A stretch of DNA of 8,541 bases from Bacillota bacterium (GTDB lineage Bacteria; Bacillota; Clostridia; Clostridiales; Clostridiaceae): positions 1 through 8,541 of the forward strand of contig JAEZAL010000177.1 in assembly GCA_023427705.1 (NCBI GenBank), written 5' to 3'. Shown here piece by piece: positions 1 through 6,198 of this stretch. Made by a program: the position numbers and the translations under genes. The first letter of the stretch is position 1, and each line of letters opens with the position of its first letter. The notes beneath the pieces were generated by a model, which did not search any database, was not told the origin of the DNA, and worked only from the letters and a program-made list of their open reading frames with translations.

Positions 1-52
1 GCTCCAAGTCGCCAGAATATGTTGTTTATACTATTCAAGTTTATTAATATTA

Positions 53-196
53 CTAATCTTTTTTATTATTACGACGCTTATTTATTTTAACAGTAAGTAT
101 TGTACCAATAGTAAGTGCGGCAGCAATGATTAATGCTATACTAACACAAAAAATAAAGGTATAAACTTGCCATGAAGACCATTCTCCAAAGCCCAT
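53..196 (-). CDS. Small single-span membrane protein, 47 aa, unknown function
   Basis: I do not recognise this gene. It encodes 47 residues: MGFGEWSSWQVYT, then a hydrophobic stretch (about residues 11-36, rich in Ile, Ala, Val, Thr and Leu), then a strongly basic tail, KINKRRNNKKD. This is the pattern of a one-pass inner-membrane microprotein with its C-terminus in the cytoplasm. The ATG at 196 is well supported: GGAGGAG lies about 6 nt upstream, and an in-frame TAG about 24 nt upstream rules out a longer protein. The stop is TAG at 53-55. Small proteins of this shape often serve as accessory subunits of transporters or respiratory complexes, but nothing here identifies a partner; the downstream gene is outside the window. 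It lies 3' of aspS on the same strand, behind a terminator hairpin, so it probably has its own promoter. I am fairly confident that it is a gene; its function is unknown. Confidence 0.7.
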   Translation of the reverse strand: MGFGEWSSWQVYTFIFCVSIALIIAAALTIGTILTVKINKRRNNKKD

Positions 197-448
197 AAAT
201 TCTCCTCCTCTTTCAGCCTACATATTATTATGGTTTTTAATAATAATTTCAAGAACTTTTAGTATTTTATATAATACTTCACATGCTCTTTCCCTCTATA
301 TTATATATTTTATTTCCACTTTTATTTTAGCACTTTTCCCAAATAAAGTAATTATATCTAAATAAATTTTATTACATATTAAGCAATCAAAAATTTTAAT
401 ATATTACTGTGTTTTTTATAATGTATCTGTAATATTATCTCCTTTATT
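197..448. other. Gene-free AT-rich stretch, probable 5' region of the small membrane protein gene
   Basis: No open frame with a ribosome binding site is visible on either strand. On the minus strand, TAAAAT (324-329) preceded after 16 nt by TTACTT (346-351) is a weak promoter candidate for the 47-aa gene. An AGTATT/AATACT inverted repeat (261-278) lies in what would be its 5' untranslated region. Base composition this AT-rich produces such matches by chance, so neither is annotated separately. Confidence 0.4.
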
Positions 449-500
449 AAAACTGTATAATTACTAAAATATATACTCTAGTAATTATACAGTTTTTTTT
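449..500. terminator. Perfect 14-bp-stem terminator downstream of aspS
   Basis: ACTGTATAATTACT (452-465) pairs perfectly with AGTAATTATACAGT (480-493) around a 14-nt loop. It sits 33 nt beyond the aspS stop codon, the expected place for the end of that transcript. On the plus strand the stem is followed by eight T; on the minus strand, the direction of aspS, only by TTTT and then AATAAA. It is probably a bidirectional terminator, with a weaker T-tract on the aspS side that may allow some read-through toward the 47-aa gene. Confidence 0.75.
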
Positions 501-532
501 ATTCATTTATATTGTGCTATAGTATCATTTTA

Positions 533-1819
533 TTATGGAGTTATTCTTGTTCTATCTCTTGGAAATAATGATGCTTCTCTTATATTTCTTAAATTTAATA
601 ACTGTGCTGTAATTCTTTCTAAACCTATAGCTAAACCTCCATGTTTTGGCATTCCATATTTAAATATTTGTGTATATCCTTCATAATCCTTAGGATTTAA
701 TCCTTTCTCTTTTATATTGTTTATTAACATATTATAATTATGAATTCTTTGACCACCTGTTGTAATTTCCACCCCTCTAAATAGTAAATCGAAACTTCTA
801 GTTCCTTCCTCACCTAGAGGCATTGCATACATAGGTCTCTTTTTTCTTGGATAATTAGTTATAAATATAAAATCACAACCTAATTCCTCTCTTGCATATT
901 TGCAAATCAGCTTTTCTGATTCTGGATCTAAGTCACCTTCTCCCCCCTTTTTATTATACTTTTCTTCTATTATTTTAATTGCTTCCTTTAATTCTATTCT
1001 AGGTATGCTTCCATTAAACTCTGGAAGTTTCTCACCTAATAATTCTAGATACTTCATCCCATTTTTCTCTATTGATTTTAGTATATATTTTATAAGCTCT
1101 TCTTCTAAATTCATTATGTCATTTTCATCTTCTATAAATCCAAATTCTAAGTCCATACTGATATACTCATTTAAATGTCTACTTGTATTATGCTCTTCGG
1201 CTCTATAAACATGAGCTACTTCAAAAACTCTTTCACATCCTGAGCCCACCATCATTTGCTTATAAAACTGAGGACTTTGAGCTAGATATGCTGTCTTTTC
1301 AAAATATTGCACTTTAAAAAGTTCTGTTCCTCCTTCAGCTCCTTCTGCCACTAGCTTAGGAGTGAAAATTTCTGTAAAACCTCTTCCTATTAAAAACTCT
1401 CTAAAGCTTTGAACTATAATATTTTGTATTTTAAAAATAGAGTTTACTTTTTCATGTCTTAAACTCATTGTCCTATTATTTAAAGTAGTTTCTATATTTA
1501 CATTATAGTCTTTTTTATTAATTTCAATTTGCATTTCCTCTGCTTCACTAATAATACCAATTTCTTCAACTAATATTTCAAATGGATTTAAAGCATTTTT
1601 ACTTATCTTTACTTCCCCATACATACTTACTACTGATTCTAGTTTAATATTTTCTATATTAAGCAATTTATTTTCAATAACACATTGAACTAATCCTGTT
1701 CTATCCCTAAGAATTACAAATGTTATTTCTTTAAGCTTCCTTATTCTATAAATCCAACCTTCTACTTTGATTCTTTTGTTTATATATTTATTGATTTCAC
1801 TTACTACAATTCTTTCCAT
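533..1819 (-). CDS. aspS: Archaeal-type aspartyl-tRNA synthetase (AspRS2, probably Asp-tRNA(Asn)-forming)
   Basis: This is a class IIb aminoacyl-tRNA synthetase that charges tRNA with aspartate in the cytoplasm. Residues 1-95 form the OB-fold anticodon-binding domain (GWIYRIRKL, FVILRDRTG), and residues 110-428 the class II catalytic core. Visible signatures are QSPQFYKQ (181-188), motif 2 with RAEEHNTSRHLNE (206-218) and motif 3 with GGLAIGLER (394-402), ending in the typical FPRDRTRITP. The RAEEHNTSRHLNE version is AspRS rather than AsnRS. At 428 aa without the large insertion of the roughly 590-aa bacterial AspRS, it is the archaeal/AspRS2 form. Enzymes of this type in bacteria are often non-discriminating and make Asp-tRNA(Asn) for GatCAB amidation, or are a second AspRS; specificity cannot be read here. 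The start ATG follows AGGAG by 7 nt. Expression is set by the T-box leader upstream. The neighbouring nan operon is separately terminated and looks functionally unrelated. Confidence 0.92.
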   Translation of the reverse strand: MERIVVSEINKYINKRIKVEGWIYRIRKLKEITFVILRDRTGLVQCVIENKLLNIENIKLESVVSMYGEVKISKNALNPFEILVEEIGIISEAEEMQIEINKKDYNVNIETTLNNRTMSLRHEKVNSIFKIQNIIVQSFREFLIGRGFTEIFTPKLVAEGAEGGTELFKVQYFEKTAYLAQSPQFYKQMMVGSGCERVFEVAHVYRAEEHNTSRHLNEYISMDLEFGFIEDENDIMNLEEELIKYILKSIEKNGMKYLELLGEKLPEFNGSIPRIELKEAIKIIEEKYNKKGGEGDLDPESEKLICKYAREELGCDFIFITNYPRKKRPMYAMPLGEEGTRSFDLLFRGVEITTGGQRIHNYNMLINNIKEKGLNPKDYEGYTQIFKYGMPKHGGLAIGLERITAQLLNLRNIREASLFPRDRTRITP

Positions 1820-1840
1820 TTTATATCTCCTTTCATAAAT

Positions 1841-1874
1841 AAAAAAATCCCCTTAAGCACGTCTGCTTAAGGGG
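1841..1874 (-). terminator. Second (gene-proximal) T-box terminator
   Basis: On the minus strand CCCCTTAAGCA, loop GACG, then TGCTTAAGGGG form a perfect 11-bp stem, followed by A and seven T (1847-1841). It lies 21 nt before the aspS start codon. The preceding T-box motif at 1887-1900 would form the competing antiterminator, so this hairpin is a conditional terminator of the leader rather than the end of a gene. Confidence 0.92.
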
Positions 1875-1945
1875 CAACTATTAATTGCGGTACCACCCTT
1901 ATTAATTTTAATTAATTATAAATACTAATAGAATATACCTTCTCT

Positions 1946-1982
1946 AAAATAAAAAATCCTCCACTCCAAATAGGAGTGAAGG
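1946..1982 (-). terminator. First (promoter-proximal) T-box terminator
   Basis: On the minus strand CCTTCACTCC (1982-1973) pairs with GGAGTGGAGG (1967-1958) through ten positions, one a G-T wobble, around the loop TATTT. It is followed by A, six T (1956-1951), A and four T. It comes 9 nt after the first T-box motif, the usual geometry of a conditional T-box terminator. Confidence 0.88.
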
Positions 1983-2198
1983 TTTATCTCACGGTACCAT
2001 CCTAATTTAGTTTAATATAATTATATTAAAACTATCTCTAATCCATTAACGCTAGAACACGTCTTATCCTACTTAATTTCAGATAAGCTTCTCCAGGATG
2101 TCATTCAATACTAATTAATCATGAAGCTTTCACCATCCTTCACTCGCTATAAATTCTGTTAGTATCTACTTTTCCCTTCATAGAATTTGTTTTTATAT

Positions 2199-2227
2199 AT
2201 AATATTCCTACTTACTATTTTTGTCAA
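2199..2227 (-). promoter_or_regulatory. Sigma-A-type promoter of the T-box/aspS unit
   Basis: On the minus strand a perfect -35 TTGACA (2227-2222) is separated by 17 nt from -10 TATTAT (2204-2199). Transcription would start near 2192, just before Stem I of the T-box, giving a leader of about 370 nt. Spacing, sequence and position all agree. Confidence 0.88.
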
Positions 2228-2448
2228 TACTTTTTGAAAGTATTTTAATAATATAGTATATATGAAGCTAAACATAATTAATTATTGAGAAAACTATTTT
2301 CAAACCTTCATCAAGTATTTCATGATTTGTTACATGAAACTTTAAAAATTGAACATAAAATTTATAAAAAGATGGAAGCAAAAGCTTTGTAACTGTTAAA
2401 CAAGTTGAACAACAAAAAATTAATGCAACTAAACAAAATATTCAATGC
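2228..2448. other. Gene-free stretch between nan terminator and aspS promoter
   Basis: No gene with a ribosome binding site is visible on either strand. On the plus strand a short frame without start signals reads NLHQVFHDLLHETLKIEHK and continues to KKMEAKAL before a TAA at about 2390-2394. A second frame then reads LLNKLNNKKLMQLNKIFNAK to a stop. These could be decayed coding remains or chance open frames in AT-rich DNA; I cannot assign a family. Confidence 0.3.
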
Positions 2449-2478
2449 AAAATAAAAAAGAGCTGTCGCAAACAGCTC
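2449..2478 (-). terminator. Rho-independent terminator of the nan operon
   Basis: On the minus strand GAGCTGT (2478-2472), loop TTGCG, ACAGCTC (2466-2460), then six T (2459-2454), ATTTT. It lies about 100 nt past the nanK stop and before the promoter of the T-box unit, so it separates the two transcription units. Confidence 0.88.
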
Positions 2479-2541
2479 AAAATCAAAACATTAATATAAA
2501 ACTTTATATTTAATATTCTTCATTTTTCCTTGTGCGACAGC
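2462..2541. repeat. Inverted repeat GCTGTCGCA ... TGCGACAGC spanning the operon end
   Basis: GCTGTCGCA (2462-2470) recurs as the exact reverse complement TGCGACAGC (2533-2541). The left copy is part of the operon terminator, and the right copy forms its own small hairpin, TGTGC-GACA-GCACA (2531-2544). The arms can therefore pair locally or with each other across about 60 nt. The repeat is either an RNA-structure feature of the nan 3' untranslated region or the ends of a small decayed element. Confidence 0.6.
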
Positions 2542-2579
2542 ACATTAAGAGGGATCTATAATTAAATAATTATAGCCAT

Positions 2580-3518
2580 TTAATTATTTATATTGTAATA
2601 AACAGCTCCCACTAAACCTGCGTTATTTTCTAATTGTGCTGCTTCTAATTTTAAAGTCTCACCGAACTTCTCCATAACATGGCTTAATACATATTTTCTA
2701 AGTGGATTTATAAATAAATTCTCTTGTTTACTTACAGCTCCACCAATTAATATTATCTCTGGATTAAAAATGTGAGTTAGGCTAACTAGTCCTTTACCTA
2801 TATTTTCAATCCACTTATCAACAATTTCCTTTATCTTGATGTTACCTTTATCTAACTCTTCGAAAATATATTTGCCATTTATCTCTTCCTTTTTAGGAAG
2901 TAAATTGCTAATAACATCATATTCTTTTATTACTTCCTTAATTAATGCAGTCATAGAAGCATATTGTTCATAGCATCCTACATTACCACATGTACACTTT
3001 TTACCATTAGCATCTATTGAAAAATGTCCAAGTTCACCAGCTATTCCTATATTCCCTAGTAGTATTTTAGAATCTACAATTATTCCACCACCTACTCCAG
3101 TTCCTATAGTAATACCTATAACATTGTTATATCCTTTAGCTTTACCTACCCATTTTTCTCCAATGACCATACTATTAGCATCATTAATTACAGTAGTCTT
3201 TACTTTATATATTTCTTCTAATTCTTTTTTTATTTCAGTACCACACCAGTTTTTAATATTACCTCCAACTCCAACAATAACACCATAGTTACTATTGACT
3301 TGACCTGTTGCAGATACTCCAATACCACTAAGAGAATTTTCTAATATATTATTATCTTGTAAAAATACTTTTATTGACTTTTTTACAGTTTCAAATATAG
3401 GAGTATTATAATTATCAAAACTTACACTATAATTATTAGATTTTAAAACTTCTCCATTTTCATTAACTAATCCAATTTTTACAGATGTACCTCCTATATC
3501 AATACCTAAATAGTTCAT
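2580..3518 (-). CDS. nanK: ROK-family N-acetylmannosamine kinase
   Basis: It phosphorylates N-acetylmannosamine with ATP to ManNAc-6-P, the second step of sialic acid breakdown, in the cytoplasm. The protein has 312 aa, the normal size for a ROK sugar kinase. The N-terminal phosphate loop is GIDIGGTSVKIGLV (5-18), the catalytic-base motif NDAN is at 112-115 (Asp113) and GTGVGGG at 139-145. The zinc site GELGH with CxCGxxGC is seen as His165, Cys175, Cys177 and Cys182, followed by Glu184. ROK kinases differ in sugar preference; the assignment to ManNAc rests on its place directly after nanE, with which it shares an ATGA stop/start overlap (3515-3518), implying translational coupling. GAGGT just upstream is its ribosome binding site. 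It is the last gene of the operon. A glucokinase or N-acetylglucosamine kinase activity is the alternative on sequence alone. Confidence 0.93.
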   Translation of the reverse strand: MNYLGIDIGGTSVKIGLVNENGEVLKSNNYSVSFDNYNTPIFETVKKSIKVFLQDNNILENSLSGIGVSATGQVNSNYGVIVGVGGNIKNWCGTEIKKELEEIYKVKTTVINDANSMVIGEKWVGKAKGYNNVIGITIGTGVGGGIIVDSKILLGNIGIAGELGHFSIDANGKKCTCGNVGCYEQYASMTALIKEVIKEYDVISNLLPKKEEINGKYIFEELDKGNIKIKEIVDKWIENIGKGLVSLTHIFNPEIILIGGAVSKQENLFINPLRKYVLSHVMEKFGETLKLEAAQLENNAGLVGAVYYNINN

Positions 3519-4219
3519 AGTTTAACCTCTTTTATTGCTTCTACAAATCTTTCAGTAATTTCTAAAGGTCTAGTTATAGCACCACCCACAACCACTGCAT
3601 GAGCACCGATTTCTAGCATCTTAGCTGCTTGTTCTGGATAATGAATTCTCCCTTCTGCAATTACTGGAATATCTACTGCTTTAACTAAATTTTCTACTAA
3701 ATTAAAATCTGGTCCCTCTAATTTTTCTGTATAATCTGTATATCCACTTAAAGTAGTTCCAAGTATATCTGCTCCTGCTTTGTACGCATTTATTCCTTCT
3801 TCGTAATTAGATATATCAGCCATTAATAATATATCAGGATATTTTCTTTTAACTTCTTTTATAAACTCTTCTACTGTTTGATTATTAATTCTTTTTCTTA
3901 AAGTACAATCTGCTGCAATTATATCAGCACCTGCTTTTGCTAATGCATCTACCTCATCCATTGTAAAAGTAATAAATGGTTCATAACCTTCATATACTTT
4001 TTTAATTATTCCTATAACAGGTAATTCTGTTTCTTTTTTAATTTTTACTACGTCTACAACACCATTTGTTCTTATAGCACAAGCTCCTGCTTTTTTAGCT
4101 GCTCTTGCCATAAGCGGCATCATAGTATCATCTTCCATATATAGTGGTTCACCTGGTAGTGCTTGACATGATACTATCAGCCCACCTTTTAACTTATTAA
4201 TAATATCTTCCTTTATCAT
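3515..4219 (-). CDS. nanE: N-acetylmannosamine-6-phosphate 2-epimerase
   Basis: It converts ManNAc-6-P to GlcNAc-6-P, joining sialic acid catabolism to the amino-sugar pathway; it is a cytoplasmic TIM-barrel enzyme. The family signatures are LIVSCQALPGEPL (14-26), AIRTNGV (48-54), PVIGIIKK (67-74), ADISNYEEG (134-142), TTLSGYT (155-161), PVIAEGRI (185-192) and VVGGAITRP near the C-terminus. Lys73 in GIIKK and Glu189 in IAEGRI line up with the catalytic Lys and Glu described for Clostridium perfringens NanE. I chose the ATG at 4219 (234 aa) because GAGGGG sits 7 nt upstream; an in-frame ATG at 4240 has no ribosome binding site and would add seven atypical residues. The 42-nt gap from the preceding esterase gene is the largest in the operon, with no evident promoter. 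The stop overlaps the start of nanK. Confidence 0.95.
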   Translation of the reverse strand: MIKEDIINKLKGGLIVSCQALPGEPLYMEDDTMMPLMARAAKKAGACAIRTNGVVDVVKIKKETELPVIGIIKKVYEGYEPFITFTMDEVDALAKAGADIIAADCTLRKRINNQTVEEFIKEVKRKYPDILLMADISNYEEGINAYKAGADILGTTLSGYTDYTEKLEGPDFNLVENLVKAVDIPVIAEGRIHYPEQAAKMLEIGAHAVVVGGAITRPLEITERFVEAIKEVKL

Positions 4220-4261
4220 AAGAACACCCCTCATTTGCATATTAAACGAATTTTATACTTG

Positions 4262-5227
4262 CTATAAATCTTCATGAAATAACATAAATTTTAGATTTTC
4301 ATTTTCAAAAAAATTATTTATTTCATGCCCATATTTATGGAATACTAAATGTTTCTTGTTACAATTTGCATTATTAATAACAGCATATTGAGTACTTGGA
4401 GGACATATAGTATCTAAAAGTCCTGTTCCTATTAATAATTCACACTCTAATTTTTTTGAAAAATTAACTATATCAATATATCCTAACCTTTTAAATACCT
4501 CTTCTTCTTTTAGGTGCATAGGATCAAACCATCTAAAATAATATCTTATTCCTTCATATGCGTCTTTATCTAAATCCATTTCCCAAACTCTTTTAAAATC
4601 TGCTAAAAATGGATACTGCATAGAACATTTTTTAATATTTTTATTTAATGCTGCTACAACTAAAGCTAGAGCAGCTCCTTGCCCTTTTCCAAAAGAAATC
4701 ATTTTATTTATATCTGTTTTATCAAATCCTTCAACAATTTTAGATAATATATAAGCATCTAAATATACCTTTGTATAGTACATATTTACTATATCATCAT
4801 CTAATCCAACTATTAAATGACCTGAAACCGTAGATCCCTTAGTCCCACCTATATCCTCACTTTTACCACCTTGCCCTCTACAATCCATTGCAATTACAGA
4901 GTATCCAAGTGCGATATACCTAGTTAAGTGATGCCAGCCTCTACTAGCTTCCTTATAATCGTGAAACTCTAATACTATAGGTACTTTATTACTTGTTGTT
5001 GGACAAATATACTTAGCATAAATATTTGCTCCATCTATTCCTTTAAAGTATATTTCATAATAATCTGCTTGTTTATTCTTAAAATCTTTTTTAACAATCT
5101 TATATTCAATATTGTTAATATCAATTTGATTAATTTCATTTTCCCAAAACTCATCAAAGTCATTTGGTTTAATACTTTTTCCTAAATATGATTCCATTTC
5201 TTTGATAGGCATATCTAAAACAGGCAT
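4262..5227 (-). CDS. CE7/acetylxylan-esterase-like protein lacking the catalytic serine (probable pseudoenzyme)
   Basis: An alpha/beta-hydrolase of carbohydrate esterase family 7, 321 aa, full length and collinear with its upstream neighbour; the two agree at roughly half of positions by eye. The N-terminal MPVLDMP, the RGQGG motif (Arg117-Gly118-Gln119), IGGTKGSTVSGH, GTGLLDTICPP with Asp272 and GHE with His301 are kept. The nucleophile elbow, normally GxSQG, reads GKGQG (180-184): Gly182, codon GGG at 4682-4684, stands where Ser is required. The oxyanion-region motif HGYPG of the paralogue is HDYKE here. As written it should not hydrolyse esters by the family mechanism. The open frame is intact, with AGGAGG before the ATG and a 1-nt gap from the preceding gene, so it looks maintained rather than decaying. 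It may be a structural partner, sugar-binding or regulatory subunit; CE7 enzymes are commonly hexamers. The fold is sure, the role is not. Confidence 0.85.
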   Translation of the reverse strand: MPVLDMPIKEMESYLGKSIKPNDFDEFWENEINQIDINNIEYKIVKKDFKNKQADYYEIYFKGIDGANIYAKYICPTTSNKVPIVLEFHDYKEASRGWHHLTRYIALGYSVIAMDCRGQGGKSEDIGGTKGSTVSGHLIVGLDDDIVNMYYTKVYLDAYILSKIVEGFDKTDINKMISFGKGQGAALALVVAALNKNIKKCSMQYPFLADFKRVWEMDLDKDAYEGIRYYFRWFDPMHLKEEEVFKRLGYIDIVNFSKKLECELLIGTGLLDTICPPSTQYAVINNANCNKKHLVFHKYGHEINNFFENENLKFMLFHEDL

Positions 5228-5228
5228 T

Positions 5229-6194
5229 TTACATATCCTCCTTCAAGAAAAAGTCAATTAACATATCATCAAATTCACTTATTTCCTCATGTGTATAATC
5301 CGGAAAAATAATATGTTGTTTTTTAGAATTTATATTATTATATACAGCAAATTGTGTTGATGGTGGACATATATTATCCATAAGTCCAGTTCCAAATAAT
5401 ACTTCAGCTTTTAGTCTATGAACAAAATTATGTACATCAATATATCCTAGTTTCGTAAACATCTCAACATTATCCTTACCCATGGAGTTAAACCATCTTG
5501 AATAATATCTTAAGCCTTCATATGCAACTAAATCTAAATCCATATCATATACTCTTTCATAATCTGAAAGAAATGGATACAATGCAGCACATCTTTTTAT
5601 AATAGGATTTAAAGATGAACAAGCTAAAGCTATTCCAGCTCCTTGACTAGCACCATTTGCATATATTTTATTTTTATCTATCCCTTTTAATTCTTGCGCA
5701 ATTCTACATAATATTGATGTATTTTGAAAAAGTCTTACATAGTACATATCTTTTGCATCTCCATCTAACCCTGCAATAATATGTCCTGAAACTGTAGTTC
5801 CTTTATATCCACCAATATCTTCTCCTCTTCCACCTTGCCCTGGGCAATCCATTGCAAGTACAGCACATCCCATACCAGCAAAGGAAGATTGTTCAAACCA
5901 TCCCCTACTTGCACCTGGGTATCCATGAAATTGCAATATTATTGGTATGTCATAACTTACTTTAGGTTTTATATACTTAGCATATACTTTTTCACCATTT
6001 ATACCTATAAACCATAAATCATAGTAATTACAGGAGTTAAATCCATTAATTTCACTAGAACTTATATGATAATCCAACTTATGGTCATTTACTTCTTTAA
6101 TTCTTTCATCCCAAAAACAATCAAAATCTTCAGGGATAGGGTTAGTCCCTGTGTATTTTACAAGCTTCTCTAAAGGCATATCTACTATTGGCAT
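5229..6194 (-). CDS. CE7-family esterase, probable sialate O-acetylesterase
   Basis: An alpha/beta-hydrolase of the acetylxylan esterase/cephalosporin-C deacetylase family (CE7), 321 aa, the usual length, cytoplasmic with no signal peptide. The catalytic triad is visible: Ser183 in GASQG (181-185), Asp273 in GTGLMDNICPP and His302 in THEE, closely matching the spacing known for the Thermotoga maritima family member. Tyr92 in HGYPG is the expected oxyanion residue. The family RGQ motif reads PGQ here (Pro118). Between nanA and nanE, the likely substrate is O-acetylated sialic acid, or an acetylated product taken up by the cell; acetylxylan esterase-like genes occur in nan loci of other Firmicutes such as Streptococcus pneumoniae. 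GAGGGGTG upstream of the ATG supports the start; its TGA belongs to the stop of the preceding flavoprotein gene. Family assignment is firm; the substrate is inferred from context. Confidence 0.9.
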   Translation of the reverse strand: MPIVDMPLEKLVKYTGTNPIPEDFDCFWDERIKEVNDHKLDYHISSSEINGFNSCNYYDLWFIGINGEKVYAKYIKPKVSYDIPIILQFHGYPGASRGWFEQSSFAGMGCAVLAMDCPGQGGRGEDIGGYKGTTVSGHIIAGLDGDAKDMYYVRLFQNTSILCRIAQELKGIDKNKIYANGASQGAGIALACSSLNPIIKRCAALYPFLSDYERVYDMDLDLVAYEGLRYYSRWFNSMGKDNVEMFTKLGYIDVHNFVHRLKAEVLFGTGLMDNICPPSTQFAVYNNINSKKQHIIFPDYTHEEISEFDDMLIDFFLKEDM

Positions 6195-6198
6195 TAAA

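Larger units (their letters stand above)
1841..2192 (-). promoter_or_regulatory. T-box leader, Asp (GAC) specifier, with two antiterminator/terminator modules
   Basis: A T-box riboswitch senses uncharged tRNA by pairing its anticodon to a specifier codon and its NCCA end to the T-box bulge, which favours the antiterminator. Here Stem I contains AAGGATGGTGAAAGC and, on its 3' side, GAAUGACAUCCUGGAG; the specifier codon in the expected place is GAC (2100-2102), so the ligand should be tRNA-Asp. Two T-box motifs follow: AGGATGGTACCG (1992-2003) and AAGGGTGGTACCGC (1887-1900), each followed by its own terminator (1946-1982 and 1841-1874). The roughly 45 nt between the first terminator and the second T-box have no room for another Stem I, so the two modules share one. 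A TTTAATATAA/TTATATTAAA hairpin just before the first T-box is the likely Stem III. The leader ends directly at aspS, consistent with its Asp specificity. Confidence 0.93.

Noticed and set aside
1..52. Possible gene ends or starts at the left edge (plus-strand frame ending at 45; minus-strand TTG near 36)
   Set aside because: There are too few codons to judge, no ribosome binding site precedes the TTG, and neither reading matches a family I recognise.
900..1208. Plus-strand open frame of 102 codons
   Set aside because: It is antisense to the conserved catalytic domain of aspS, has no ribosome binding site and gives a Ser/Phe/Ile-rich product typical of a shadow frame.
2462..2541. A full insertion sequence at the nan operon end
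   Set aside because: The inverted repeats enclose only about 60 nt with no transposase, and I could not identify flanking target duplications.
4220..4240. nanE starting at ATG 4240
   Set aside because: No ribosome binding site precedes it, whereas GAGGGG is ideally placed before the ATG at 4219, where similarity to NanE begins.
5835..6017. Plus-strand open frame of 60 codons
   Set aside because: It lies wholly antisense to the intact esterase gene and has no recognisable protein features.
4262..6194. The two esterase genes as one frameshifted or broken gene
   Set aside because: Each is a full-length 321-residue protein with its own start, ribosome binding site and stop; this is a tandem duplication, not a split gene.
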